From positions 176,767 to 240,766 of the forward strand of contig NZ_AULM01000004.1 in the NCBI RefSeq assembly GCF_000422285.1: a stretch of DNA of 64,000 bases, written 5' to 3'. Position 1 is the stretch's first letter. Each line of letters opens with the position of its first letter. Position numbers and translations under genes: made by a program. The notes under the pieces were generated by a model, which saw only the letters and a list, made by a program, of their open reading frames with translations, was not told the DNA's origin and searched no databases. Below, one piece after another: positions 1 through 9,282 of the stretch. The DNA is from Desulfatiglans anilini DSM 4660 (GTDB lineage Bacteria; Desulfobacterota; DSM-4660; Desulfatiglandales; Desulfatiglandaceae).

Positions 1-126
1 CTGCGCAATCTCCGTCACGAAAATTTTGAAGCCGGACTGGTGAAGACGGTACGCTACGCCGGAGGCAATGTCTCCCCCTCCTCTGACACCCACGATCACC
101 TGAGACACATCTATTCGTTTCCGCAT
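1..126 (-). CDS. yqeB: YqeB-type selenium-dependent molybdenum hydroxylase accessory protein, N-terminal fragment
   Basis: The gene runs off the left edge, so only 42 N-terminal codons are visible. They read as a Rossmann-type start: a beta strand (VIVGVRGGGDIASGVAYR), then a helix and a second strand ending in VTEIAQ. This matches the EF2563/YqeB family, which accompanies selenium-dependent molybdenum hydroxylases, but its biochemical step is not firmly established. The ATG at 126 is preceded by a GAGAGGG ribosome binding site about 8 bases upstream. An in-frame GTG at 108 is an alternative start. The product is probably cytoplasmic. The rest of the gene and any selenium/molybdenum neighbours lie outside the window. 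Confidence 0.72.
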   Translation of the reverse strand, partial: MRKRIDVSQVIVGVRGGGDIASGVAYRLHQSGFKIFVTEIAQ

Positions 127-466
127 GATTCAAACCCTCTCGACATTTGCATCCCAAAAAGGAAACACCGGCCCGCTCCGCTCAAATCGGCAGACCGGCC
201 GAACACAAACCCCTTCGGCAGAGATTCCTCGGAAAGGTCCGGGGAAATTCCCCTCTCCCTTCGTCCGCTTCCTTTCCGCTCGAGCGCGGTTGTCGAACTC
301 GAGCCGCAGCCAGTAAATGGCCACCCGGAACCAGGATTCCCTGCGGCCGCTCAGGGAGATTTCACATCCTTCGTCTTTTGTCAATCACATTCCCGCCAGG
401 AAAGAATGCCGCGAAGCTCAGCAGGCCTTGCCTCAAGATGTTTTTCCCAGACCTCTGAACAGCGGC
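127..466. other. non-coding gap between mutY and yqeB
   Basis: About 340 bases between the mutY stop and the yqeB start, both on the minus strand. Open frames here lack a ribosome binding site and recognisable content. It presumably carries the yqeB promoter, but I see no convincing -35/-10 pair. Confidence 0.5.
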
Positions 467-1600
467 TTATTCAAGGCACTGTTCAGCGCCCCCGGGAAAA
501 GCCGCGGCCAGGATCTTCCTTTCCAATTTCGAGACCGGCAGTTCCGCCAGCCCGGCCCCTGCCGCCCAACGCCACTCGATCCCGTCACCCGGCATTCCCT
601 GGGACGGATCCCACATCCACCTGAAGAGGCGGACCTTCAATCTGAAATGGGTATAGGCATGGGAGACCTCCCCGATGAATTCCGCCTCCGGCACGGCCAG
701 GCCAAGATCCGCCTTCATCCCCCGCCGGAGCGCCTCCCTGTCGGATTCGCCCGGCGCAACCTCCCCGCCCGGGAAGCGCCACAAACCACCCAACAACCCT
801 TTTCCGGGGCGCTTCAACATCAGGAGGGCACCCTCGGCATTGCTGACCACCCCCAAGGCCATCTTGCGGACCGGGGTCCTGCGAACCCTCGCCGCAGCCG
901 GCAGCTCCGCCTCGAGACCCTCTCGCCGTGCAAGACAATGCTCTTCGACGGGGCAGGAAGCGCATTCCGGGCGCCTGGGGATGCAGACGGCCGCGCCGAG
1001 ATCCATCAGGGCCTGATTGAAGGCACCAGGGTCCTCCGTTGGCACCAAGGCAGCCGCCGCCGATTCGATGGCCTGCAGCGCCTCTCGTTGTCCCGGTGGC
1101 TGTCTGATGCACGCAAGCCGGCACAGGATGCGCCGCACATTGCCGTCGATCGCCGGAACGGGCTGCCCGAAAGCGATGCTCAGGATCGCACCGGCCGTAT
1201 AGGGGCCGATGCCCGGAAGGGCCATCAGGGCCGCCCTGTCCTCAGGCAAGCTCCCGTCGTACATCCGGCAGACGCGATTCGCCGCCTCGTGCAGTGCGCG
1301 GGCGCGGGAGTAGTAGCCCAGGTTTTCCCACGCCTTGAGGACCGCATCCAGGGGGGCCTTCGCCAAGGCCCGGCAATCGGGAAACCGCTCGATGAATTGT
1401 TGGTAATAGGGGATCACGGTGTGGACCTGAGTCTGCTGCAGCATGATCTCCGAGAGCCAGATGCGGTAGGGATCCTTCGTGTGCCTCCACGGCAGGTCGC
1501 GCCCGTTGGCCCGGTACCACGCCAGCAGGCTTCGTCTCAGACCCGGCAGCCCCCCGGCAGAAGGGAACCCCGCCCCCCCTGGCGACAGGCACGGCCTCAC
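467..1600 (-). CDS. mutY: A/G-specific adenine DNA glycosylase MutY
   Basis: Removes adenine mispaired with 8-oxoguanine or guanine (base excision repair, GO system). The product is 377 residues, of usual length. The HhH-GPD core contains WLSEIMLQQTQV with catalytic Glu51, the hairpin LPGIGPYTAGA (128-138) and PAIDGNVRR with catalytic Asp152. A [4Fe-4S] cluster loop follows with Cys206, Cys213, Cys216 and Cys222 (C-x6-C-x2-C-x5-C). The C-terminal ~130 residues form the NUDIX-like 8-oxoG recognition domain. I chose the GTG at 1600, which overlaps the rarA stop (GTGA), over the longer open frame that runs backward through rarA. Third gene of the overlapping kinase-rarA-mutY operon, so probably translationally coupled. 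Confidence 0.95.
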   Translation of the reverse strand: MRPCLSPGGAGFPSAGGLPGLRRSLLAWYRANGRDLPWRHTKDPYRIWLSEIMLQQTQVHTVIPYYQQFIERFPDCRALAKAPLDAVLKAWENLGYYSRARALHEAANRVCRMYDGSLPEDRAALMALPGIGPYTAGAILSIAFGQPVPAIDGNVRRILCRLACIRQPPGQREALQAIESAAAALVPTEDPGAFNQALMDLGAAVCIPRRPECASCPVEEHCLARREGLEAELPAAARVRRTPVRKMALGVVSNAEGALLMLKRPGKGLLGGLWRFPGGEVAPGESDREALRRGMKADLGLAVPEAEFIGEVSHAYTHFRLKVRLFRWMWDPSQGMPGDGIEWRWAAGAGLAELPVSKLERKILAAAFPGGAEQCLE

Positions 1601-2922
1601 GCCTCCTCCTTTTTCTTGAGGAGTCTTTTGAAGGAAGCGAGGCGCCGATCGATCTCCCGTTCGAACCCCCGCTGCGCCGGGGTGTAAAAGACCGCTTCCA
1701 TGAGCTTGTCCGGCAGATAGGTTTGGGCGACCAGGGCACCGGGGTGGTCGTGGGGATACAGGTAGCCTTTTCCGTAGCCGAGTTCCTTCATCAGGCGGGT
1801 CGGGGCGTTGCGGATGTGCAGGGGAACCGAAAGCGCTCCATGCTGCTCGATCGCAGCACGGACCCGCTTCTCGGCCATATAGAGGGCATTGCTCTTCGGC
1901 GCGGCAGCCAGGTAGACGGCGGCCTGCATCAGCGCCAGCCGCGCCTCGGGCGGGCCGACCTTCTCCCACGCCTCGAAAGCAGCCAATGCGGCCGGCAGAG
2001 CCTGAGGGTCAGCGAGCCCGACGTCCTCCGATGCGAAACGGATCATGCGGCGGGCGATGAACAGGGCGTCCTCCCCCGCTTCAAGCATCCGGTACAGCCA
2101 ATAGACCGCCGCCTGGGCATCCCCTCCCCTCAGACTCTTATGAAAAGCGGAGATCAGGTTGTAGTGCTCCTCCCCGGCCTTGTCGTATGCCAATGCCTTC
2201 CGGCTGAGGGCCTGTTCCAATTCCCCGGTCTCTAGCGGCTTTTCAGGTTCAGGACCGGCCAGGTGGTAATCGGCGGCCGCTTCGAGATCGTTCAGGGCCA
2301 CACGGGCGTCGCCCTGCGAAAGACTCACCAGGAAATCCAGCGCCTCCGGGGTCAATCGCAACCCCATTTCCCCGAGACCCTTTTCTTTATCTGCCAGCGC
2401 GCGTTCCAGGAGTCTCCGGATATCCTGATCCGACAAGGGCTTCAGCGTCATCACCCGCGCCCTGGAAAGAAGCGGGGCAATCACCTCGAAGGAAGGATTC
2501 TCGGTCGTCGCCCCGACCAGGACGATCAGGCCGTTTTCCAAGTGGGGAAGAAAGGCGTCCTGCTGAGCCTTGTTCAAGCGATGGATCTCGTCCACAAAGA
2601 GAAGCGTAGCCCTGCCGCTGCGCTCCTTTTCCTTCTGAGCCGCCTCGACGACCTCACGCAGGTCCTTGACGCCGGAGGTGACCGCCGAAAAAGAACGGAA
2701 CGGCAATCGGCTGTACCGCTCCATGAGTCTCGCGAGCGTCGTCTTGCCGCTGCCGGGAGGCCCCCAGAGGATGACCGAACTCATGCGCCCGGATTCCAGG
2801 GCCCTTGCCAGAGGCCTGTCCGAGCCCAGGAGATGCCCCTGCCCCACCATCTCCTCCAAAGCGGCGGGGCGCATTCTCTCAGCGAGCGGGGCACCCTTTC
2901 GATCTGCAGACATGCCGCTCAA
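1597..2922 (-). CDS. rarA: replication-associated recombination protein A (RarA/MgsA), AAA+ ATPase
   Basis: Clamp-loader-like AAA+ ATPase that acts at stalled replication forks. Walker A GPPGSGKT lies at about residues 54-61 and Walker B FVDEIHRLNKAQQDAFL follows. The C-terminal half carries the MgsA tetramerisation region, ending in PHDHPGALVAQTYLP and a short basic tail. Length (441 residues) is typical. The TTG at 2922 overlaps the stop of the upstream kinase gene and has GGAGG 9 bases before it. An ATG at 2913 is the alternative, with poorer spacing. It sits between the PAS/receiver protein and mutY with overlapping ends, so the three genes are probably co-transcribed. Confidence 0.94.
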   Translation of the reverse strand: MSGMSADRKGAPLAERMRPAALEEMVGQGHLLGSDRPLARALESGRMSSVILWGPPGSGKTTLARLMERYSRLPFRSFSAVTSGVKDLREVVEAAQKEKERSGRATLLFVDEIHRLNKAQQDAFLPHLENGLIVLVGATTENPSFEVIAPLLSRARVMTLKPLSDQDIRRLLERALADKEKGLGEMGLRLTPEALDFLVSLSQGDARVALNDLEAAADYHLAGPEPEKPLETGELEQALSRKALAYDKAGEEHYNLISAFHKSLRGGDAQAAVYWLYRMLEAGEDALFIARRMIRFASEDVGLADPQALPAALAAFEAWEKVGPPEARLALMQAAVYLAAAPKSNALYMAEKRVRAAIEQHGALSVPLHIRNAPTRLMKELGYGKGYLYPHDHPGALVAQTYLPDKLMEAVFYTPAQRGFEREIDRRLASFKRLLKKKEEA

Positions 2923-4475
2923 AGCTGCTTGTCCTCCCGGCCCAGCGACGTGCTGATGGCACGCATCAGCCCATCCAGATGCAGCGGTTTGAAGGCAATC
3001 AAATCCGCTCCCAACTCCTTCATACGTGCCTGTCCCGGCTGACGGCCCTTCGTCTTGAGCACCACCAGCAACGTCCCGAGATTCTTTTTACGAAGCCTGG
3101 GCAGAAGGATCGCAGGGTCCCATTCCTTATTGTCTGCGTCCATCACCAGCATGTCGTAGCGACCCCTGCGGGGAGCCCTCAGCACCTGTTGGAGACGGGA
3201 GGCCTCCGTCACCCGGCATCCCTTGTCATTCAAAACTTCACAGAGAAGGCGTCTGATCATCGCGTCGTCCGAGCACACCAGCACCTCTTGCCCTTTCAGC
3301 CTGCTGGAGCACGCGCGGGCCCCCATCGTCCTGGGTGCGGCCACTGCGGGCAGTTGCATCACGACCTGGGTTCCCCCGCCGGGCGGGCTGACCAGTTCAA
3401 TGGCCCCCCCGTGTCGATTGAACACGCAGGAGGCCAACGGGAGGCCCATACCGAGACGGCCGCCATCCCTCGTCGTAAAAAAGGGCTCGAAAACCCTCTG
3501 CCGCACCGTTTCGCTGATCCCCGGTCCGTTGTCCAGTACATAGACCCAGGCATGACCAAGATTCTCCTCCATAGACACATGAACTTCTCCACTTTTACCC
3601 ACCGCTTCGAGGGCGTTTTCGATGACCGCAGCGAAGGCCTCTTTCAGATGCGCCCCATTCCCCTGCACATGGACATCCGTCCGCAGATGCGTTTGGATCT
3701 TCGGCCCCCCGTTTTCGGAGCCGGTGCGCCGGCGCCAGTCGATGCACGCCTCTTCAAGCGCCTCCTGGACCAGATTCTTCAAGGCCCGAGGATGCTTCTC
3801 TCTGCCGACCGCTGCAGCGCGACAAAGCTTCTCGACCTGTCGCAGGACCTGCACTCCCCGCCTCAGGGACTCCGGGGCCGAACCCTGTGAGCGGTCGGAC
3901 TGTGCGCCGCCCCCGGAAGCTACGACTATTTCATCGAGAAGCATCTCCACGAGCGGACCCGCTTCAGACGTCACCACCCTGGCGAGATCCAGGGCCCCTC
4001 TCATCCTCTCAGCGCGCAGCAGCTCGGCTTCACTCAAGGCCCGCTCCCCGCACTCGATGACGCCCAGAAGGAAGGCGCGCCGCCCCATGTGAAGGATCTT
4101 CCGCACGAAGACCTCGCACAAGATGCGCCGGCCATTCTTGTCGACCAGATCGGCACGATAGCGGTCCGGCGCCACCTTGCCTATCGATCGCTTGTGGTGG
4201 ATGGCGCTGACTTCCTTCGCGCAGTCCGGATGCACGAAGTCCATGAAGGACCGGCCCTGAAGCTGCCCAGAGTCCACGCCGAGACCCTCCTCCGCCGCCA
4301 TGTTGTTTAAAACGATCTTCCCGTCTTGCACCACTGCAACGGCGACAGGGACAGCCTCCAGAAGACCGTTTGCCGCATCGAGGGATTTTCTGAGCTGCCT
4401 GATCTCGCTGTTGGCCTGAACGAGTTTTTCCTTCAAACGGACTATGTCCTTCTGAAGTCGCTCATGATGCTTCAT
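2919..4475 (-). CDS. PAS / HATPase_c / receiver hybrid protein with no phosphoacceptor His
   Basis: A 518-residue cytoplasmic signalling protein with no membrane segment. Order: coiled coil (about 5-40), PAS domain (about 38-145), a two-helix dimerisation region, HATPase_c domain (about 232-376; N box ENALEA, G1 DNGPGI 315-320, G2 GMGL 342-345) and a receiver domain (about 396-510; Asp446 in LVMDAD, Lys496 in AFKPL). The H-box alignment puts Ser170 (VVTSEAGP) where NtrB-like kinases have His (AHEFNN), so conventional autophosphorylation looks impossible. The ATG at 4475 has GAGGGG 6 bases upstream and is preferred over a start 96 bases further out. First gene of the rarA-mutY operon. Its target is unknown. 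Confidence 0.85.
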   Translation of the reverse strand: MKHHERLQKDIVRLKEKLVQANSEIRQLRKSLDAANGLLEAVPVAVAVVQDGKIVLNNMAAEEGLGVDSGQLQGRSFMDFVHPDCAKEVSAIHHKRSIGKVAPDRYRADLVDKNGRRILCEVFVRKILHMGRRAFLLGVIECGERALSEAELLRAERMRGALDLARVVTSEAGPLVEMLLDEIVVASGGGAQSDRSQGSAPESLRRGVQVLRQVEKLCRAAAVGREKHPRALKNLVQEALEEACIDWRRRTGSENGGPKIQTHLRTDVHVQGNGAHLKEAFAAVIENALEAVGKSGEVHVSMEENLGHAWVYVLDNGPGISETVRQRVFEPFFTTRDGGRLGMGLPLASCVFNRHGGAIELVSPPGGGTQVVMQLPAVAAPRTMGARACSSRLKGQEVLVCSDDAMIRRLLCEVLNDKGCRVTEASRLQQVLRAPRRGRYDMLVMDADNKEWDPAILLPRLRKKNLGTLLVVLKTKGRQPGQARMKELGADLIAFKPLHLDGLMRAISTSLGREDKQL

Positions 4476-4598
4476 TACATGCCCCTCTAAAATCCGGTTG
4501 TAAATAGGCATATCAGCCGACGGGCGGGCTTGCCCGGCCACCTTTGCACAAATGCCTGTCTCCTCGAACACGACCGAATCGCGGCCACACCCAAGAAT

Positions 4599-4622
4599 GC
4601 CGCCTGAGCGGGCTCAGGCGGC
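4599..4622. repeat. 11-bp perfect inverted repeat
   Basis: GCCGCCTGAGC is followed after two bases by its exact reverse complement. It would form a strong hairpin with a minimal loop. There is no flanking T-run, so it is not a typical intrinsic terminator. It lies in the leader region of the kinase-rarA-mutY unit and could be an operator or RNA hairpin; the function is unknown. Confidence 0.6.
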
Positions 4623-4948
4623 CAAGGAAGCGAAGCCCGCCCTGGAATCGTAGGGACCGATCGGGTGCAGCCTGTCACGCATCCGGGGCCCGCCCGCGGG
4701 GATTCAATCGAACAAGCACCTGAGAGGAGTAAAAGCCATCCTTTCCGGAGCCGAAACCCCGGGCATCCAGGCAGCCAACCCGAGATGGACAACGAACCGG
4801 GACCGGGCATCGGCGGCACCGGAAGACACCAAAACAGGGCACGATGCGCAGCATCTGCGGACGTAGAAAGGACTGCAGGGCCCGGCGGCAGCCGGCTTCA
4901 CCTGCGGAGTCGTCATTTCAAAGGAAGCGGATCGATTTGAAAAGGGCC

Positions 4949-4977
4949 TTGCTGAAGGCACGGCTATACCGTATCAT
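4949..4977 (+). promoter_or_regulatory. possible dnaE promoter
   Basis: TTGCTG and TATCAT separated by 17 bases, pointing toward dnaE with a leader of about 190 bases. The -10 matches 5 of 6 and the -35 matches 4 of 6. This is a motif match only. Confidence 0.3.
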
Positions 4978-5175
4978 AAAACGGCCGCGAAGACCATAAA
5001 AGCCGCTCTTGAACCCGGACCGTACGAACTTTCTGCCAAGGGGCGGAGGCCTGGACATGGCCCGCAGACCCCGCTCCCCGGCTGCCGCCGGACGGCGAAA
5101 GCGGCAGCCCCGGGCGCGGACGGATCCGCACGAACCATCGCATCGCGGTCATTGTGGCATCCAATCGGAGGAATC

Positions 5176-8100
5176 GTGACAGCCCCAAACCCCTTCGTCC
5201 ATCTCCATGTACACACCGAATTCAGCCTCCTCGACGGGGCCATCCGGATCGGACAGATGCTGGACAAGGCTTCGACGCTCGGGATGAACGCCGTAGCGGT
5301 GACCGATCACGGGAACATGTTCGGAACCGTCCAGTTCTCACAGCAGGCAGCCAAAGCCGGCATCAAGCCCATTATCGGATGCGAAGTCTACCTCGCCCCG
5401 GGCGACCGGCGCGACCGCTCTCCGGCCCCGGATGGCAGCCCCAACGCCTATCACCTGATCCTGCTCGTTACGAACCTGGAAGGGTACCGCAACCTGTGCC
5501 GCCTGGTGACGCTCGGCCACCTGGAAGGCTTTTACTACCACCCCCGCGTGGATATGGCGCTCCTGAGGGAGCATCATCAGGGCCTCATCGCCCTGTCGGC
5601 CTGCCTCAAGGGCGTCGTTCCCCATCTGATCCAGCAGGGGAGGATAGAAGCGGCCCGTGAAAAGGCATTGGAATTGGCGGCGATCTTCGATCACGACCGG
5701 TTTTTCCTCGAGGTCCAGGCGAATCGGATGCCCGAACAGATCGCCTTGAACCGCGCCCTCAGAGAGCTCTCCGGCGATCTGTCCCTGCCTCTGGCGGCGA
5801 CCAACGATTGCCACTACCTCAACCGGGCCGATGCCGAGGCCCATGACGTGCTCCTGTGCATCCAGACCGGCAAAACCCTCGAAGATGAAAAGCGCATGCG
5901 CTTCCCCTCGGACGAGTTCTACTTCAAATCCCAGGAGGAAATGGCCGCGGATCTCCCGGGGTTCGAGGACGCCCTGGCCCATACCGCCGGGATCGCCGAG
6001 CGCTGCGACTTCGAGTTGGAGATCGGCCGGTACAAGTACCCTGTCTTTCATCTGCCCGAAGGACAAAGCCTCGAAGAGCGATTGACCGAAGACGCCGAAA
6101 AGGGTCTGGGGGCCCGCTTCGAGGAGTTCGAAGCCGAAGGCCGCGCCCCTTCCGCCGACCTGATCGGAACCTACCGCGAAAGGCTTGATTATGAACTCGG
6201 CGTCATCAAGAAGATGGGCTTTTCCGGCTATTTCCTGATCGTCGCCGACTTCATCGAATATGCCCGCAGGAAGCAGATCCCGGTCGGTCCCGGCCGCGGA
6301 TCGGCCGCCGGGTCTCTGGCCGCCTACTGCCTGCGGATCACGAATATCGACCCGATCCGCTACGGCCTGCTCTTCGAGCGCTTTCTCAATCCGCAGCGCA
6401 TCAGCATGCCTGATATCGACATCGACTTCTGCATCAACGGCCGTGAAGAGGTCATCCAGTATGTCACCGAAAAGTACGGCCGGGACAGCGTCGGACAGAT
6501 CATCACCTTCGGGACCATGAAGGCCCGCGCGGCTATCCGCGACGTCGGGCGCAGCCTCAACATCCCCCTCAAAGACGTCGACCGGATCGCCAAGCTCGTG
6601 CCCGAAGGCCCGCGCGTAACGCTCGAACAGGCCCTCGCGGAAGAGCCCGAGCTTCGCAAACTGGAGCAGAGCGACCCTGCTGTCCGCAAGCTCCTGACCA
6701 TCTCCCGTTCGCTCGAAGGGCTCTCCCGCCACGCCTCGACGCATGCCTCCGGCGTCGTAATCTCCGACCGGCCCCTCGTCGAGTACCTGCCGCTTTTCAA
6801 AGGGGCACGGGACGAAATCATGACCCAGTTCACCATGGACCGGATCGAGCAGCTCGGGCTGATCAAATTCGATTTTCTGGGTCTGAAGACCTTGACCGTG
6901 ATCCGGCAGGCCCTGGATCTGATCCAGCAGACCACCGGCAGAGAGCTGGATCTGGAGAAGATCCCCCTGGACGACCCGGCGACTTATCAACTCTGCTGCG
7001 AGGGGAAGACGACGGGGGTCTTCCAGCTGGAAAGCTCCGGTATGAAGGAGCTGCTGAGACGCCTCAAACCCGGCGTTTTCGAGGACATGGTGGCCCTGGT
7101 GGCCCTCTATCGCCCGGGGCCCCTGGGAAGCAACATGGTCGAGGATTTCATCAACGGGAAGCACGGCCACACCAGGATCCGATACCCGCTTCCTCAGCTC
7201 GAGCCGATCCTGAAGGAGACCTACGGGGTGATCCTGTATCAGGAACAGGTGATGAAGATCGCCCAGGTGCTCGCCGACTACAGCCTGGCCGAGGCGGACG
7301 AACTGCGCAAGGCCATCGGCAAGAAAAAGGTCGAGGTCATGGCGCAGCACCAGAACCGCTTTACCGAAGGCGCCGCCAAGAGTGGGGTGGATCCGGCCAA
7401 GGCGGAAAACCTCTTCAATCTGATCGAGAAGTTCGGCGGCTACGGCTTCAACAAATCCCATTCAGCCGCCTACGCCCTGATCGCTTACCAGACAGCCTAC
7501 CTGAAGGCGCATTTTCCGGTGGAGTTTATGGCCGCCCTTCTGACCCAGGACATGGGGAACCAGGACAAGACCATCAAGAACATCGCCGAGTGCCGCGAGA
7601 TGGGGATCCGGATCCTGCCCCCCGACATCAACGAAAGCCAGGCGGATTTTTCGGTGATCGACGGCAAAATCCGCTTCGGTCTCGCAGCAGTCAAGAATGT
7701 GGGCCTCAAGGCGATCGAGGTCGTCATCGAAGAAAGGGGGGACAGCGGCCCCTTCACCGATCTTTTCGACTTCTGCCGCCGCGTGGAAAGCAGCAAAGTC
7801 TCGAAGCGGGTGATCGAATGCCTGATTCAATGCGGGGCGTTCGACTTTACCGGCCAGTTCCGCTCGAGGCTCTTCGCGGGGCTCGAGGATGTCCTCAAGC
7901 GCTGCGGCAAACACAACGATCCGAACCAGCTCAGCATCTTCGCGGCCATCGAGACACAGAACGGCGGCCCGTCGCACCTCGTGGAGCTTCCCGAGATCGA
8001 CGAATGGCCCGAAAAAGAGAGACTGGCCCGCGAAAAAGAAGCCCTCGGATTCTACATCACCGGCCATCCCCTGGACCGCTTTCAACAGGTGGCGGACAGG

Positions 8101-8685
8101 GTCGCCGACTGCACCGTGCAGGCGCTTTCAACGAAGGAAGATAAATCCCTGGTCAAAATCGCCGGCGTCGTCGGAGAGCTCAAGTTGAAACGCACCAAGA
8201 AAGGCGACAGGATGGCAGTCTTCCAGCTCGAAGACCTGACCGGCTCAATGGAGGTCGTGCTCTTCCCGGAGGCCTTCGCCCGCTGCAGCGCCCTCTTGAA
8301 AGGGGACGACCCTATCCTGGTCTGCGGACCGGTGGAGATCGGCGAAAGCTCCACAAAGATCATCGCTCAGGAGATCGAGGCCCTCAGCGCCGCCCGGCAG
8401 CGGTGCGTCAAGGCCATGGCCATCCGTCTGGCCGAAAAGGAGATCAGCCGTCCGTTGATCGAGGACCTGCGCAACATCGTTTTCCGCTACCCAGGGAGTT
8501 GCCGCCTGCTCTTCGCGGTCACCTCGCCGGAGGGCGGCGAGATACGGATCGCCGCCCACGAGCGCTTCCGGGTCCAGCCCTGTCCCGAACTCCTGGGGGA
8601 GATTCAAACGCTCGTGGGAGCCGGCCGCCACGAATTTTTTTTCGACCAACCGGCGGCCGATCAGCACCTTGCTCCCTCCGCCTGA
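5176..8685 (+). CDS. dnaE: DNA polymerase III alpha subunit DnaE
   Basis: Replicative C-family polymerase, 1,169 residues, of normal length for DnaE1. The N-terminal PHP domain begins with HLHVHTEFSLLDG. The palm holds the catalytic aspartates in MPDIDIDFC (about residues 411-419), with a third acidic strand at KFDFLGLKTL. The tandem HhH and OB-fold regions are at the C-terminus (VKIAGVVGELKLKRTKKG, then a beta-barrel and VVLFPEAF). I chose the GTG at 5176 because CGGAGGA lies just upstream. An in-frame TTG at 5152 has no such site. It stands alone on the plus strand, with a small convergent gene after it. Confidence 0.97.
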   Translation: MTAPNPFVHLHVHTEFSLLDGAIRIGQMLDKASTLGMNAVAVTDHGNMFGTVQFSQQAAKAGIKPIIGCEVYLAPGDRRDRSPAPDGSPNAYHLILLVTNLEGYRNLCRLVTLGHLEGFYYHPRVDMALLREHHQGLIALSACLKGVVPHLIQQGRIEAAREKALELAAIFDHDRFFLEVQANRMPEQIALNRALRELSGDLSLPLAATNDCHYLNRADAEAHDVLLCIQTGKTLEDEKRMRFPSDEFYFKSQEEMAADLPGFEDALAHTAGIAERCDFELEIGRYKYPVFHLPEGQSLEERLTEDAEKGLGARFEEFEAEGRAPSADLIGTYRERLDYELGVIKKMGFSGYFLIVADFIEYARRKQIPVGPGRGSAAGSLAAYCLRITNIDPIRYGLLFERFLNPQRISMPDIDIDFCINGREEVIQYVTEKYGRDSVGQIITFGTMKARAAIRDVGRSLNIPLKDVDRIAKLVPEGPRVTLEQALAEEPELRKLEQSDPAVRKLLTISRSLEGLSRHASTHASGVVISDRPLVEYLPLFKGARDEIMTQFTMDRIEQLGLIKFDFLGLKTLTVIRQALDLIQQTTGRELDLEKIPLDDPATYQLCCEGKTTGVFQLESSGMKELLRRLKPGVFEDMVALVALYRPGPLGSNMVEDFINGKHGHTRIRYPLPQLEPILKETYGVILYQEQVMKIAQVLADYSLAEADELRKAIGKKKVEVMAQHQNRFTEGAAKSGVDPAKAENLFNLIEKFGGYGFNKSHSAAYALIAYQTAYLKAHFPVEFMAALLTQDMGNQDKTIKNIAECREMGIRILPPDINESQADFSVIDGKIRFGLAAVKNVGLKAIEVVIEERGDSGPFTDLFDFCRRVESSKVSKRVIECLIQCGAFDFTGQFRSRLFAGLEDVLKRCGKHNDPNQLSIFAAIETQNGGPSHLVELPEIDEWPEKERLAREKEALGFYITGHPLDRFQQVADRVADCTVQALSTKEDKSLVKIAGVVGELKLKRTKKGDRMAVFQLEDLTGSMEVVLFPEAFARCSALLKGDDPILVCGPVEIGESSTKIIAQEIEALSAARQRCVKAMAIRLAEKEISRPLIEDLRNIVFRYPGSCRLLFAVTSPEGGEIRIAAHERFRVQPCPELLGEIQTLVGAGRHEFFFDQPAADQHLAPSA

Positions 8686-8728
8686 ATACGAAACACCGTG
8701 ATGTGCCGATGGCAGCCGGCGCCGCCGC

Positions 8729-8992
8729 TCACCGTCCGCCCATTTCCTCCTCCAGATCGCGTACGTACTGCCCGATCAACACACCGAGGTAGATGCAGAC
8801 GTTTCCCTCCATGCACGAATCGGCATCCTTCCGGTTCAGGAAGGCATGCCGCTGATGAGGCCCCTTCTGAAAAGTCACCACCCAGGCGTCTTTGCCCTCG
8901 TCCATTACGAGATCCATAGACAGGCCGTATTTGGCGATCTCGGGATATATCTGCGAAAGCTTTTGTTTGAGATCCTCTTTCGTGTAGCTCAT
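8729..8992 (-). CDS. small conserved-looking protein of unknown function
   Basis: 87 residues, soluble, beginning MSYTKEDLKQKLSQIYPEI. It has a strong AGGAGG site 6 bases before the ATG, which supports a real gene. No motif is recognised. Two cysteines (ADSCMEGNVCIYLG) and an amphipathic C-terminal helix (YVRDLEEEMGG) are visible. It converges on dnaE with a 43-base gap. Confidence 0.75.
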   Translation of the reverse strand: MSYTKEDLKQKLSQIYPEIAKYGLSMDLVMDEGKDAWVVTFQKGPHQRHAFLNRKDADSCMEGNVCIYLGVLIGQYVRDLEEEMGGR

Positions 8993-9282
8993 GATGACCC
9001 TCCTTGGTTTGAGTGGAATTTAAGCGTCATGATAACATCAGTGTCATTGATGATAGCATAGATCCAGCTGTACTGCATCACCGAAGCTCGACAGGAGATT
9101 TCCTGGTCCGAGTGGAAAAACCCGGCCATATGGGATCACCCTTTCCGGATGGAAGCGAGCCGGATTCTCCGCCCCGGGGCTTGCAGGCCCAGGCGTCGAC
9201 AGGTAATATGCCGGAGGGGATCGGCAAAAGCCCTCCGAACACCGTAAACCCGCCGGCTGACCTCCGGTATCGAGGAAGACCC

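Larger units (their letters stand above)
4476..5175. other. divergent intergenic region between kinase gene and dnaE
   Basis: About 700 bases without a credible gene between two divergent transcription units, so both promoters should lie here. It holds a long inverted repeat (4599-4622) and one weak promoter-like pair (4949-4977). I see no ribosome binding site in front of any of the short open frames. Confidence 0.6.

Noticed and set aside
130..384. 84-codon minus-strand frame in the mutY-yqeB gap
   Set aside because: Starts at TTG without a binding site and shows no known motif; it ends just before the yqeB start.
317..1687. 456-codon plus-strand frame opposite mutY
   Set aside because: Antisense of MutY with intact catalytic and iron-sulfur motifs.
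5338..7461. 707-codon minus-strand frame inside dnaE
   Set aside because: Antisense of a clear DnaE coding frame; long only because of the GC-rich codon pattern.
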